DNA of 64,000 bases from Lysobacteraceae bacterium NML93-0793. GTDB taxonomy: Bacteria > Pseudomonadota > Gammaproteobacteria > Xanthomonadales > Xanthomonadaceae. A program made the translations under genes and the position numbers. The notes under the pieces are model-generated. The model did no database searches and was not told the DNA's origin. It saw only the letters and a program-made list of their open reading frames with translations. The stretch is from NCBI GenBank assembly GCA_002324875.1, contig NTJG01000002.1, positions 268,189-332,188 of the forward strand, read 5' to 3'. Positions 38,104 to 47,515 of this stretch are shown in pieces. How positions within the stretch are numbered: position 1 is the stretch's first letter; each line of letters starts with the position of its first letter.

Positions 38104-39632
38104 CGTGCCGCCGCGCGTTCGCCGGTGACGATCAGGTCGCCCTCGGAGAGGTTGCCGGACACCTCGGTCATGCTGCCGTCGCTTGCTCCGAGGCGGACCT
38201 GCACCGCTTCGCGGCGTCCGTCGACGAGGCGGTAGACGGTGACCCGTGTCGCGCCGACCGTGCCGGCGAGCGTGCGCGTCCACGTGGCCCGCTGCTCGGC
38301 ATCGAGCGTCGCGACGAAGCCGGCGAAGGTCTGCTGGAACCGGTCCAGCATGCGCTGGCGGATCTGTGCCTGCACGGCGGGATCGCTGCGTCCGCCACCG
38401 CCCGCCCCGCCCATGCCCGGCGGCGGGCCTCCCGCGCCGGGCGGACGTGCGCCGCCGCCCTGTCCGCCGCTGCGGCCGGCCTGCTGGCGCTCACGCATGG
38501 TCGCCAGTGCCGCATCGAACGCCGCCTGCTGATTGGCGTCGAGGTCCATCGCTTCCGCCGCTGCGCTCAGATCGTCGATCAGCCCGCCGCCTCGCGGTGC
38601 GCGTTCGCCCTCAGCGCCGGTCGGCGCCGCCGCGGCGATCTGGTCCGCATCCGCCGGGCGGTAACGCAGCGCGGCATTGGCGATCCGCAGCACGTCCGCG
38701 CGGTTGCTGACCTCGATCTCGGCGTTGACCGTGAGCCCCGGCAGCAGGGTGCCGTCGGCGTTGTCGACGGACACGACCACCGGATAGGTGACGACGTTGT
38801 TGGTGGTCGTTGCCGCCAGACGCACCTGCTCCACCGTGCCCTGGAAGCGGCGGTCGTTGAACGCATCGGCGGTGAAGCTCACCGACTGGCCTTCGCGGAC
38901 CTGGCCGATGTCGGCTTCGTCGACCGCCAGCTCGATGCGCATCTTGCTCAGGTCTTCGGCGATCGTGAACAGTTCCGGCGCCTGCAGGCTGGCGGCCACC
39001 GTCTGGCCCGGCTCGATCGAGCGGGTGAGGATGGTGCCGTCGACCGGCGAGCGGATCACGGTGCGCTCGAGATTGATCCGCGACGTCTGGGTCGACGCCG
39101 TCTGCTGGGTGATCTGCGCCTGGGCCGAGGCCGCCTGGGCACGCGCCTGGTCGAGCGTCGCGCGCGCCAGATCGACATCGCTACGGGCGATGAGCTGCTG
39201 CTCGACGAGATCGGACTTGCGCGCGTAATCGAGTTCCGCGTTGCGCAGGCTCGCCTGGGCCTGGGCCAGCGACGCGCGGGCGCTGCTGACCTGGGCCGCG
39301 CCCTGCTCGATCTGCGCCTGGTAAGTGGCCGGATCGATTCGCGCCAGCACCTGTCCCTGCGCGACGGTATCGTTGAAATCCACCAGCACCTCGGTGATCA
39401 GGCCCGAGATCTGGCTGCCCACCGTCACCGTCGACGTGGCACTCAGCGTGCCCGTGGCCGAGATCACCACGCGGATGTCGCCCCGCTCCACCGGCGTCGT
39501 GCGCCAGGCGTCCTCGGCGCCGGACGCGCCGCGCTGGAACCAGAACCACAGGCCACCGGCGACGACCGCGGCGACGACGATGAGAGGCACGAAGCGCGGC
39601 AGGCCGCGGCGAGGCTTGGGACGGTTCGACAT
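38100..39632 (-). CDS. HlyD/MacA-type periplasmic adaptor with helical, Gly-rich insert
   Basis: A 510-residue membrane-fusion protein: N-terminal anchor (VPLIVVAAVVAGGLWFW), lipoyl/barrel-sandwich halves (VGSQISGLITEVLVDFND and RSPVDGTILTR), a coiled-coil hairpin between them and beta-barrel domains. Usual MacA is about 370-390 residues. The excess is an insert at about 332-459 with two helical pieces (LDANQQAAFDAALATM and TLDAEQRATWTRTL) around a Gly/Pro-rich stretch. The helices recall LTxxQ motifs of Spy/CpxP. It heads the exporter operon, 110 bp downstream of the kinase gene. Confidence 0.9.
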   Translation of the reverse strand: MSNRPKPRRGLPRFVPLIVVAAVVAGGLWFWFQRGASGAEDAWRTTPVERGDIRVVISATGTLSATSTVTVGSQISGLITEVLVDFNDTVAQGQVLARIDPATYQAQIEQGAAQVSSARASLAQAQASLRNAELDYARKSDLVEQQLIARSDVDLARATLDQARAQAASAQAQITQQTASTQTSRINLERTVIRSPVDGTILTRSIEPGQTVAASLQAPELFTIAEDLSKMRIELAVDEADIGQVREGQSVSFTADAFNDRRFQGTVEQVRLAATTTNNVVTYPVVVSVDNADGTLLPGLTVNAEIEVSNRADVLRIANAALRYRPADADQIAAAAPTGAEGERAPRGGGLIDDLSAAAEAMDLDANQQAAFDAALATMRERQQAGRSGGQGGGARPPGAGGPPPGMGGAGGGGRSDPAVQAQIRQRMLDRFQQTFAGFVATLDAEQRATWTRTLAGTVGATRVTVYRLVDGRREAVQVRLGASDGSMTEVSGNLSEGDLIVTGERAAAR

Positions 39633-39742
39633 GAGGTCCGGTGTCTTGGGGGCAACACAGCAGGCTAACGCACGGACCGCGCGCGAGTTGACCGGACGCG
39701 ACGTTTTTTACCGGAGCGGGTCGTCCGCGCGGGAGACGCCGT

Positions 39743-41056
39743 TCAGAGCAGACGTTCGGCCAGCACGATCGTGACCGTGGTGCCCTCGTCAGGCGTGCTC
39801 TCGAGCGCGACCGGCCAGCCGAAGCGCGTGCCGAGGCGGCGCACGATCGACAGGCCGATCCCCTTGCCTGCCTGGCTGAAGGGATCGGCGCGGAAGAACG
39901 GGTCGTAGACGCGTTGCAGCACCTCGGGCGACATGCCGATGCCGGTGTCGCGCACGATGATCCGGTCGCGATCGACCACGATGTCCACGCCGCCACGTTC
40001 GGTGAACGCCCAGGCATTGCGCAGCAGATGGCCGAGCATCACCCCGAGCACGCGCGGCGGGGCCTCCAGCTTCGGACGCGCCTGGACGTCGATCCGCAGC
40101 GCGAGCTGCTTGCTCTCGAACAGCGGGCGCACCTTGTCGACTTCCTCCTCGACGATCTTGAGCACGTCGAAGATCTCGCTCTGCGGCATGACGCCGCGCT
40201 CGCGGGCGAGCACCAGCAGCGCATCGATCACCGCCTCCATGTCCTGGCTGGCGCGGCGGATGCGCAGCAGCGGGCGTTGCTGGTGCGGCGGCGTCGACGG
40301 GTCGGAGGCGATCATGTCGCTGGCGACGCGGATCACCGTCAGCGGCGTGCGCAGCTCGTGACTCGCATCGCGGGTGAACTCGCGCTCGCGGCGCACGAAT
40401 GCCCCGATGCGCTCGCCCAGCCCGTGCAGGGCCGTCGACAACGCCTGGGCCTCGCGGCCGACACCCTCGCGCGGCTCGAGCGGTGCCGGAATGCCCTCGC
40501 CGTCACCGGACGGATCCCAGCGCCCCACCTCGTCGGCCAGCTGGTGGATCGGCAGCACCATGCGCTTCGACGTGCGGTAGGTGAGCCAGGACACGACGAA
40601 GATGGTGGCCAGCGTCAGCAGCGCCAGGCCGCCCGCGGCCAGCGCCAGCAGACGGTCGAACATCGACATCGACGTCGCCAGGTACAGCGTGCCGGCCTCG
40701 CGCCGGTCGACCAGCAACACGCCTTCGGTATCGCGCCGGTCGGAGAACCCCTCCGGCGCATTCTTGAACCAGACCAGATTGGCGATCGCCCGCTCACCGA
40801 CCAGGATGCTGTCGTAGGGTCCGCCGTCGGCGGGCACGAAATAGCCTTGGATGTTGACGCCGTAGGGCGGCGGGTACGCCGCGTCCGTGCCGCGCGCGCG
40901 CCAGTAGGCTTCGGCTTCGGCCCGCAGCCACTGGCGCGCGACGACCTCGCGGCCGACCAGCGCCGCGGCCATCACGCACACGATCAGCGTGATGCCGGCG
41001 ACGACCGCCTGCAGCGTGAACGCATCGCGGATGCGATTGGGAAGGCCCTGCGGCAT
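39743..41056 (-). CDS. sensor histidine kinase
   Basis: A 437-residue inner-membrane kinase: membrane segment (about 16-38), periplasmic sensor region (about 40-135), second membrane segment (about 136-160), a HAMP-like linker, HisKA with His233 in DASHELRTPLT, and HATPase with NAWAFTERG, DTGIGMS and GKGIGLSIV boxes. It follows its response regulator by 23 bp. The neighbouring exporter genes on the same strand suggest they are its targets, or that it senses what they export. Confidence 0.92.
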   Translation of the reverse strand: MPQGLPNRIRDAFTLQAVVAGITLIVCVMAAALVGREVVARQWLRAEAEAYWRARGTDAAYPPPYGVNIQGYFVPADGGPYDSILVGERAIANLVWFKNAPEGFSDRRDTEGVLLVDRREAGTLYLATSMSMFDRLLALAAGGLALLTLATIFVVSWLTYRTSKRMVLPIHQLADEVGRWDPSGDGEGIPAPLEPREGVGREAQALSTALHGLGERIGAFVRREREFTRDASHELRTPLTVIRVASDMIASDPSTPPHQQRPLLRIRRASQDMEAVIDALLVLARERGVMPQSEIFDVLKIVEEEVDKVRPLFESKQLALRIDVQARPKLEAPPRVLGVMLGHLLRNAWAFTERGGVDIVVDRDRIIVRDTGIGMSPEVLQRVYDPFFRADPFSQAGKGIGLSIVRRLGTRFGWPVALESTPDEGTTVTIVLAERLL

Positions 41057-41079
41057 CGGACAGCCCGTGGACGCCGGCC

Positions 41080-41793
41080 TCAGGCCGGCGACTGCTCGAT
41101 GTCCGCGATCCGGTATCCGGCGCTCTGGACGGTGTGCAACAGCTGCTTGTCGTAGGGCTTGTCGATGATCTTGCGCAGGTTGTAAAGATGGCTGCGCAGG
41201 GTGTCGGAGTCGGGCAGGCTGTTGCCCCAGATCTCGCGCTCGATCTCCTGGCGGTTCACCACGCGGGGCGATTCGCGCATCAGGATCGTCAGCAGCTTCA
41301 TGCCGATCGGCGAGAGCTGGAGCTCGGTGCCGCCGCGCGTGGCGCGCATGCTGGCCGGATCGAGCACGAGGTCGGCGACCTTCAGCACTTCGGAGCCGAC
41401 CTGGCGTCGCTCGCGGCGGATCAGCGCGCGCAGGCGGGCCTCGAGTTCCTGGATCGCGAACGGCTTGGTGAGGTAGTCGTCGGCGCCCGAACTCAGCCCG
41501 GTCAGCTTTTCGTCGAGCGTATCGCGCGCGGTGAGCATCAGAACCGGCGTCGACTTGCGTGCATCCTCGCGCAAGCGCTTGCAGACCTCGATGCCGTCGA
41601 GACGCGGGAGCATCAGGTCGAGCACGATCACGTCATAGCTGTTCTCGGTGGCCAGACGGTACCCGTCCAGGCCGTCGGCGGCGTAGTCGACCTCGAAACC
41701 ACGGCCTTCGAGATACTCGCCCACCATCTCGGAGATGTTGCGGTTGTCCTCGACGATGAGGACGAGCCCCCCTGGTTCCTGACCTGCACGCAT
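41080..41793 (-). CDS. OmpR/PhoP-family response regulator
   Basis: A 237-residue regulator with a receiver domain (phospho-acceptor Asp59 in VIVLDLMLP, Lys in LTKPF) and a C-terminal winged-helix DNA-binding domain (IWGNSLPDSDTLRSHLYNLRK). The ATG at 41793 has GGAG five bases upstream; ATG 41814 is possible but lacks a site. It is the first gene of a regulator-kinase-adaptor-ATPase-permease series. Confidence 0.92.
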   Translation of the reverse strand: MRAGQEPGGLVLIVEDNRNISEMVGEYLEGRGFEVDYAADGLDGYRLATENSYDVIVLDLMLPRLDGIEVCKRLREDARKSTPVLMLTARDTLDEKLTGLSSGADDYLTKPFAIQELEARLRALIRRERRQVGSEVLKVADLVLDPASMRATRGGTELQLSPIGMKLLTILMRESPRVVNRQEIEREIWGNSLPDSDTLRSHLYNLRKIIDKPYDKQLLHTVQSAGYRIADIEQSPA

Positions 41794-41931
41794 AACGGCT
41801 CCGGTGACTGACATAGTGGATTAATCTTTGTGAAGATAGGCGCCGGGCGGTGCAGGACTTGTGAAGATTCGTGTCGCGGCCGCAGTATCCGCGGGCTCCG
41901 ATCCTCTTCCATCCCGCCCGCCGGACTCCCC

Positions 41932-42276
41932 ATGCACGGCTACGAACGTTTCCTTCCTATCCTGCTGCTGGTCGGCTCGAACATCTTCATGACGTTCGCC
42001 TGGTACGGACACCTGAAGTACCGCAGCGTGCCGATCCTGACCGTCATCGTGGTCAGCTGGGGCATCGCCTTCTTCGAATACCTGCTGATGGTGCCGGCGA
42101 ACCGGATCGGCGCCGCGGTGTACTCGGCACCGCAGCTCAAGGGCATGCAGGAGGTGATCACCCTGCTGGTATTCGCGGGCTTTTCGACCTGGTATCTGGG
42201 TCAGCCGCTGAAATGGAACCACTGGGCGGGCTTCGCGCTGATCGTGGTCGCGGCCTGGCTGATCTTCCTCGAGTAG
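41932..42276 (+). CDS. DUF486 (DMT-superfamily) membrane protein
   Basis: A 114-residue protein with four hydrophobic segments and the DUF486 blocks FMTFAWYGHLK, SWGIAFFEYLLMVPANRIG and LKGMQEVITL. It resembles half of a drug/metabolite transporter and may act as a dimer; function unknown. It diverges from the response regulator across about 140 bp. Confidence 0.85.
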   Translation: MHGYERFLPILLLVGSNIFMTFAWYGHLKYRSVPILTVIVVSWGIAFFEYLLMVPANRIGAAVYSAPQLKGMQEVITLLVFAGFSTWYLGQPLKWNHWAGFALIVVAAWLIFLE

Positions 42277-42310
42277 CGCGCCGGGACTGGGTGACGCGCG
42301 GCCGGCTCCG

Positions 42311-42613
42311 TCAGAAGCGGATCCGGCCGGTCAGGATGTCCTTGAACATCACCCAGTCCCCGATGAAGGAATAGACCGGGTGTTTGAAGGTGGCCGGCCG
42401 GTTCTTCTCGAAGAAGAAATGCCCGACCCACGCAAAGCCGTAACCGCAGACCAGCGCGGCCAGCAGCCACCCGCCGTTGCGCTGCCACAACGCCACGCCC
42501 AGCAGCACCAGCACGCCGCAGCTGCCGATGAAGTGCAGACGCCGCGACACCGGATGCGCGTGCTCGGCCAGATAGAACGGATAGAACTCGCGGAAGCTGG
42601 CGAAACGGCGCAT
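42311..42613 (-). CDS. Mpo1-like protein (DUF962)
   Basis: A 100-residue membrane protein with the DUF962 pattern: FYPFYLAEHAHPVSRRLHFIG, then VGHFFFEKNRPATFKHP. The yeast member Mpo1 is an iron-dependent dioxygenase in fatty-acid alpha-oxidation of phytosphingosine, using the conserved histidines, which are present here. The bacterial substrate is not known. It ends 34 bp from the convergent DUF486 gene. Confidence 0.85.
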   Translation of the reverse strand: MRRFASFREFYPFYLAEHAHPVSRRLHFIGSCGVLVLLGVALWQRNGGWLLAALVCGYGFAWVGHFFFEKNRPATFKHPVYSFIGDWVMFKDILTGRIRF

Positions 42614-42677
42614 GCGGTCTCCCGGTGCGTGGTGTGTGCGGAATTGATCGCACCGCCACCTGCACGCGTCAACCGCC

Positions 42678-43001
42678 TCAGCCGGTGCGCGGCGCGAACA
42701 TGATCACCGCCATGCCGCCGAGACACAGCGCGGCGCCCAGCAGGTCCCAGCGGCTCGGCACCAGCCCGTCGACCCGCCACAGCCACAGCAGCGCGACCGC
42801 GACGTAGACGCCGCCATAGGCGGCGTAGACGCGTCCCGATGCCGTGGGATGCAGACTCAACAGCCACACGAAGACCGCCAGCGCCGCAGCGGCCGGCAGC
42901 AGCAGCCACGCACTGCCGTCCTTGCGCAGCCACAGCCAGGGCAGATAGCAGCCGACGATCTCGAAGAACGCCGTGGCGACGAACAGCAGCAGTGTTTTCA
43001 C
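42678..43001 (-). CDS. YnfA/UPF0060 family membrane protein
   Basis: A 107-residue protein with four hydrophobic segments and the family blocks [41 protein letters not shown] and [19 protein letters not shown]. It is related to small multidrug-resistance proteins; transport has been suggested but not shown. GTG 43001 is the start and overlaps the mazG stop as GTGA. Confidence 0.9.
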   Translation of the reverse strand: MKTLLLFVATAFFEIVGCYLPWLWLRKDGSAWLLLPAAAALAVFVWLLSLHPTASGRVYAAYGGVYVAVALLWLWRVDGLVPSRWDLLGAALCLGGMAVIMFAPRTG

Positions 43002-43825
43002 GGAGTGCGCTCGGCCTGCTTGGCGCGATTCCAGTACCCGTCCTGGGCGTCCAGCGACTGGCCGGCGAGCGCCTGCCCGTCGGCGTCGGCTATCGCCTCC
43101 ATCGCACGGAAGCGGCGTTCGAACTTGTGGTTCGCGCGGCGCAGCGCCGCGCCGACATCGACCTTGGCGTGACGCGCGAGATTCGCGGCGACGAACAGCA
43201 GGTCGCCGAGTTCTTCCTCCAGCCGGTCCTGCGCCGCGGCGTCGTCGGGATCGGCCGCGACGGCGTCGAACTCGACGCGCACTTCCTCGATCTCCTCGTG
43301 CAGCTTGTCGATCACCGGCGCCGGGCCCGGCCAGTCGAAGCCGACACGCGCGGCGCGCGCCTGCAGCTTCACCGCGCGCTGCCACTCCGGCAGTCCGCGT
43401 GCGATGCCGGCCAGCGCCGAGGTATCGGTGTCACCGGCGGCGGCGCGTTCGTCGCGCTTGATCGCATCCCAGTTGCGCAGCACGGCCTCGGCATCGCCTG
43501 CAGCCGCATCGCCGAAGATGTGCGGGTGCCGGCGGATCATCTTGTCGCTGATCGCATCGACCACATCGCCGAAGCCGAAGGCGCCCTGCTCCTGCGCCAT
43601 CTGGGCATGGAACACCACCTGCAGCAGCAGGTCACCGAGTTCGTCGCACAGGCCGGGCAGATCACCACGGTCGATCGCATCGGCGACCTCGTAGGCTTCG
43701 TCGATCGTGTACGCGGCGATCGACGCGAAGTCCTGTTCGAGATCCCAGGGGCAGCCGCGCTGCGGGTCGCGCAGGCGCGCCATGATGCCGAGGATGCGCT
43801 GGATGTCGCCGGGGGTATCGGTCAC
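42998..43825 (-). CDS. mazG: nucleoside triphosphate pyrophosphohydrolase MazG
   Basis: MazG hydrolyses nucleoside triphosphates to monophosphates and pyrophosphate, clearing damaged nucleotides and moderating ppGpp signalling. The 275-residue product has both MazG domains: the first with [22 protein letters not shown] and [17 protein letters not shown], the second with [11 protein letters not shown] and [17 protein letters not shown]. The active-site acidic residues of the second, catalytic domain are intact. Confidence 0.95.
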   Translation of the reverse strand: MTDTPGDIQRILGIMARLRDPQRGCPWDLEQDFASIAAYTIDEAYEVADAIDRGDLPGLCDELGDLLLQVVFHAQMAQEQGAFGFGDVVDAISDKMIRRHPHIFGDAAAGDAEAVLRNWDAIKRDERAAAGDTDTSALAGIARGLPEWQRAVKLQARAARVGFDWPGPAPVIDKLHEEIEEVRVEFDAVAADPDDAAAQDRLEEELGDLLFVAANLARHAKVDVGAALRRANHKFERRFRAMEAIADADGQALAGQSLDAQDGYWNRAKQAERTP

Positions 43826-43850
43826 GTCGGAGTCCTGGGAAGCGGTCGCG

Positions 43851-43872
43851 GAGCGCCTCGATCGAGGCGCTC
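43851..43872. promoter_or_regulatory. 22 bp perfect palindrome upstream of mazG
   Basis: GAGCGCCTCG-AT-CGAGGCGCTC is a perfect palindrome in the 121 bp between cysQ (ending 43947) and mazG (starting 43825). On the minus strand TACAAT (43878-43873), a fair -10 box, abuts it, so the palindrome would lie at the transcription start. It may be an operator, a 5' hairpin, or the terminator of cysQ. Confidence 0.4.
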
Positions 43873-43946
43873 ATTGTAGGAGTGTGCTCGTGCTTGCATT
43901 CCCTTTTCGGCGGGGCGCGATGCCCGGGCGCCTCTCGGCGCGCGCG

Positions 43947-44765
43947 TCAGCTCGCGAGCCAGTCGCGCCACGGCAGGGACGGATCGCCGAGCGCGATGAA
44001 ATCCCCGTTGAGCAGCGAATCGCGCTGGTTGTAGCGGAACGGTCGACCGGACGGATCGAGGACCACACCACCCGCGCCTTCGAGAATCGCCTGCCCGGCG
44101 GCCGTGTCCCATTCGCTGGTGGGGCCGAAACGCGGATAGACGTCCAGCGCGCCTTCGGCCAGCCGGCAGAACTTGAGCGACGAGCCCAGCGGCATCGGCT
44201 CGGCCTCGCCGATGCGTGCGAGCAGCGCGGTCGTGCGCGGATCGCGATGCGAGCGGCTGGCCGCGACACGCAACGGCGCCGCGCCCTCGAACCGCCGGGC
44301 GCGGATCGCGGTCTCGGCCGCACCGTCGACGCGCCAGGCGCCCTGCCCGGGCGCGCCGTGCCACAGCGTGCCGGTGACCGGCGCCTGGATCACGCCGAAC
44401 ACGGCGACGCCGCGGTCGATCAGTGCGATGTTCACCGAGAACTCGCCGTTGCGCTTGACGAACTCGCGCGTGCCGTCGAGCGGGTCGACCAGCCACATCC
44501 GGGTCCATGCACGGCGCTGCCCCGCCGGCACGACGACGGCGGATTCTTCGGAGACGATCGGGATGTCGGGCGTCAGTGCGCGCAGTCCGTCGACGATGAC
44601 GTGGTGTGCGGCGAGATCGGCGGCGGTCACCGGACTGGCGTCGGCCTTGCGATCCACATCGAACGCGCCGGCATAGACGTCGAGGATGGCCGCGGCCGCT
44701 GCGTGGGCGATCGCGATTACCCCGTCGCGCGTGCGCGCATCGAGTGCGACGGCGGCGTCAGCCAC
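43947..44765 (-). CDS. cysQ: 3'(2'),5'-bisphosphate nucleotidase CysQ
   Basis: CysQ removes the 3'-phosphate of PAP formed during sulfate assimilation. The 272-residue inositol-monophosphatase-fold protein has the metal motifs IVSEES and WLVDPLDGTREF, and SEWDTAAGQAILEGAGG near the C-terminus. The start is GTG 44765, overlapping the end of nudE by 8 bases; no in-frame ATG precedes the first conserved block. The nudE-cysQ pair is seen in other gammaproteobacteria. Confidence 0.92.
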   Translation of the reverse strand: MADAAVALDARTRDGVIAIAHAAAAAILDVYAGAFDVDRKADASPVTAADLAAHHVIVDGLRALTPDIPIVSEESAVVVPAGQRRAWTRMWLVDPLDGTREFVKRNGEFSVNIALIDRGVAVFGVIQAPVTGTLWHGAPGQGAWRVDGAAETAIRARRFEGAAPLRVAASRSHRDPRTTALLARIGEAEPMPLGSSLKFCRLAEGALDVYPRFGPTSEWDTAAGQAILEGAGGVVLDPSGRPFRYNQRDSLLNGDFIALGDPSLPWRDWLAS

Positions 44766-45309
44766 CGTGGTGCTGCAGCCAGTCGCGGGCCATGTACAGC
44801 GCCGCGATCGAGCGGCCTTCGGAGAAGTCCTCGCGCAGCACCAGTTCGTGCAGCGCATCGAGCTTCCACGGCACCACCTCCAGCTCCTCGGGCTCGTCGC
44901 CGGCCAGGCGTTCGGGGTACAGATCGCGCGCCAGCACCAGGGTGGCCTGATGGCTCATGTAGGTCGGCGCCAGCGACAGCATGCGCAGCGCGTCGAGTCG
45001 GCGGGCGCCGTAGCCGGCCTCTTCCTTCAGCTCGCGGTCGGCGGCCTGGATCGGCGTCTCGCCCGCATCGATGCGGCCCTTGACCAGGCCCAGCTCGTAA
45101 CGATGCATGCCGGCCGCGTATTCGCGCACCAGCAGCACGGTCTCGGCATCGAGCATCGGCACCACGATCACCGCGCCGTGGCCGCGGCCGTGCAGCCGCT
45201 CGTAGAGGCGACGTTCGCCGTTGGAGAACTCCAGGTCCAGCCGCTCCATGCGGTAGGGACTGGCGTCGTGCTCGACGATGCCGTGGATGGTCGGCAGGCG
45301 ACGGCTCAT
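44758..45309 (-). CDS. nudE: ADP-compounds Nudix hydrolase NudE
   Basis: NudE cleaves ADP-ribose, NADH and diadenosine polyphosphates. The 183-residue product has the complete Nudix box from GRIDAGE to RELKEEAGYG, preceded by VLLVREYAAGMHRYELGLVKG. It is translated in overlap with cysQ; both act on 3',5'- or 5'-adenine nucleotides. It diverges from bioA. Confidence 0.9.
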   Translation of the reverse strand: MSRRLPTIHGIVEHDASPYRMERLDLEFSNGERRLYERLHGRGHGAVIVVPMLDAETVLLVREYAAGMHRYELGLVKGRIDAGETPIQAADRELKEEAGYGARRLDALRMLSLAPTYMSHQATLVLARDLYPERLAGDEPEELEVVPWKLDALHELVLREDFSEGRSIAALYMARDWLQHHGG

Positions 45310-45374
45310 GCCGTCATCACCCATGCCGCACGGCCACGCCGACCATGGGATCGACGAGGAGCGATAATGCGTGG

Positions 45375-46778
45375 ATGACAGGACAGATTCACGATCCGGC
45401 CATTCTAGCCGACGGCCACGACTGGCGGACCCGCGATCTCGCCGCGGTCTGGCACCCGTGCACGCAGATGCGCGAACACCCCGACGTGCAGCCCCTGCTG
45501 CCGATCGAACGCGGCGACGGCGCGTGGCTGATCGAGAGCGGCGGCCGCCGGATCCTCGATTCGGGCAGCAGCTGGTGGACCAATCTCCACGGCCACGCCG
45601 AGCCGCGCATCGCCGAGGCCATCGGCCGCCAGGCGCGCACGCTGGAACAGGTGATCCTCGCCGGCTGCACCCATCCGGCCGCCGTCGAACTGGCCGAACG
45701 GCTGCTGGCCGTCGCCCCGCGTGAACCGGGACGGCCGCCGCTGACCAAGGTGTTCTACGCCGACAACGGCTCGGCCGGCGTCGAGGTGGCGCTGAAGATG
45801 GCGTTCCAGTGGTTCCAGAACCGCGGCGACGAACCGCGCCGGACCAAGTTCGTCGCGCTGCAGAACGGCTACCACGGCGAAACGCTCGGCGCGCTCGCGG
45901 TCGGTGACATCCCGTTGTACCGGCGCGTCTACGCCCCGCTGCTGTGCGAGGCGGTGTTCGCGCCCTCGCCCGACGCCTATCTCGCGCGTCCGGGCCAGAG
46001 CGCGGCCGGCCATGCCGAGGACGCGGCCGATGCGCTGGCGCATCTGCTCGACCAGCATGCCGGCGAGATCTGCGCACTGATTCTCGAACCGCTGATCCAG
46101 TGCGCCGGCGGCATGCGCATGCACGATCCGGTGTATCTCAAGCGCGTGCGCGAACTGTGCGACGTGCACGGCGTGTTCCTGATCGCCGACGAGATCGCGG
46201 TCGGCTTCGGCCGCACCGGCACGCTGTTCGCCTGCGAGCAGGCGGGGATCGAGCCGGATCTGCTGTGCCTGTCGAAGGGCCTGACCGGCGGCTTCCTGCC
46301 GTTGTCGACGGTGCTGGCGACCCAGGCGCTGTACGAGGGCTTCCTCGATGATTCGCGCGAGCGCGCGTTCCTGCACTCGCACAGCTACACCGGCAATCCG
46401 CTGGCCTGCGCGGCGGCGCTGGCGTCGCTGGCGATCTTCGACAGCGACGACGTGCTCGCCCGCAACCGCGGCACCGCATCGAAGATGGCGACGCTGGCCG
46501 CGCAGATCGGCGCGCATCGCCATGTCGCCGATACGCGGCAGACCGGCATGGTGGTCGCGTTCGAGCTCACCCGTGATGGCGACAGGGCCACCCCCTTCGA
46601 TCCCGCGTTGCGCATCGGCCTGCGCGCGTATCGGCACGCGGTCGAGCGCGGCGTGCTGCTGCGTCCGCTCGGCGACATCCTGTACTGGATGCCGCCCTAC
46701 TGCATCGACGATGCGCAGTTGCAACTGCTGGCCGACGTCACTGCCGAGGCCATCGAGGTGGCGACGTCATGCGCGTGA
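45375..46778 (+). CDS. bioA: adenosylmethionine-8-amino-7-oxononanoate aminotransferase
   Basis: BioA makes 7,8-diaminopelargonic acid in biotin synthesis, using SAM as amino donor. The 467-residue class III PLP aminotransferase has WHPCTQM and SSWWTNLHGH near the start, NGYHGETLGAL, FLIADEIAVGFGRTG, and the PLP Lys301 in LCLSKGLTGGFLPLS. The ATG at 45375 gives a good family N-terminus. Other bio genes are not in the window. It overlaps rsmE by 10 bases. Confidence 0.95.
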   Translation: MTGQIHDPAILADGHDWRTRDLAAVWHPCTQMREHPDVQPLLPIERGDGAWLIESGGRRILDSGSSWWTNLHGHAEPRIAEAIGRQARTLEQVILAGCTHPAAVELAERLLAVAPREPGRPPLTKVFYADNGSAGVEVALKMAFQWFQNRGDEPRRTKFVALQNGYHGETLGALAVGDIPLYRRVYAPLLCEAVFAPSPDAYLARPGQSAAGHAEDAADALAHLLDQHAGEICALILEPLIQCAGGMRMHDPVYLKRVRELCDVHGVFLIADEIAVGFGRTGTLFACEQAGIEPDLLCLSKGLTGGFLPLSTVLATQALYEGFLDDSRERAFLHSHSYTGNPLACAAALASLAIFDSDDVLARNRGTASKMATLAAQIGAHRHVADTRQTGMVVAFELTRDGDRATPFDPALRIGLRAYRHAVERGVLLRPLGDILYWMPPYCIDDAQLQLLADVTAEAIEVATSCA

Positions 46779-47515
46779 TCCGTGCCTTCGTCGACCGGCC
46801 GCTCGCGGTCGGCGCGACCGTCGATCTGCCCGAGGACGCCGCCGCGCACCTGGTGCGCGTGCTGCGCCTGCGCGAAGGCGATGCCTGCGTGCTGTTCAAC
46901 GGCGACGGCGTCGATCACGACGCCCGCCTGGTCGCGGCCGGCAAGCGCGGCGCGACCGCGGAGATCGTCGCCACGCGCGCCGTCGACCTGGAATCGCCGC
47001 TGCACATCACCCTGGTCCAGGGCATCGCCCGCGGCGAGAAGATGGACTGGATCCTGCAGAAGGCGACCGAACTGGGCGTCGCCGCCTTCGTGCCGGTATC
47101 GAGCGACCGCAGCGAGGTGAAGCTCGACGCCGAGCGCGCCGCAAAGCGCCACACGCATTGGCGCAGCGTCGTGGTCTCGGCCTGCGAGCAGAGTTGGCGC
47201 AGCCGCGTGCCCGGGGTCGCTTCGCCTCAGCCGCTGGCCGCCGCACTGGCGGCGTTGCCGGCAGGCAGTGCGCGCTGGCTGCTCGATCCGGAGGCGACGG
47301 ACGGCATCGCGACGATGCCTGCGCCGGCGGGCATCGTGGTGCTCGCAGTCGGCCCGGAAGGCGGCTGGTCGGACAACGACCGTTCGACGCTCGCCGCCGC
47401 GGGCTTCGGGGGCCTGCGCCTCGGGCCGAGAATCCTGCGCACCGAAACCGCCGGCATGGCCGCGATCGCAGCCCTGCAGGCGCGCTTCGGCGATCTGGCA
47501 CTCGGTGCGCCCTGA
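46769..47515 (+). CDS. rsmE: 16S rRNA m3U1498 methyltransferase
   Basis: RsmE methylates U1498 of 16S rRNA. The 248-residue SPOUT protein has the N-terminal PUA-like part (HLVRVLRLREGD) and the trefoil-knot motifs VGPEGGWSDND and LRLGPRILRTETA. It starts inside the last codons of bioA. Confidence 0.95.
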   Translation: MRVIRAFVDRPLAVGATVDLPEDAAAHLVRVLRLREGDACVLFNGDGVDHDARLVAAGKRGATAEIVATRAVDLESPLHITLVQGIARGEKMDWILQKATELGVAAFVPVSSDRSEVKLDAERAAKRHTHWRSVVVSACEQSWRSRVPGVASPQPLAAALAALPAGSARWLLDPEATDGIATMPAPAGIVVLAVGPEGGWSDNDRSTLAAAGFGGLRLGPRILRTETAGMAAIAALQARFGDLALGAP

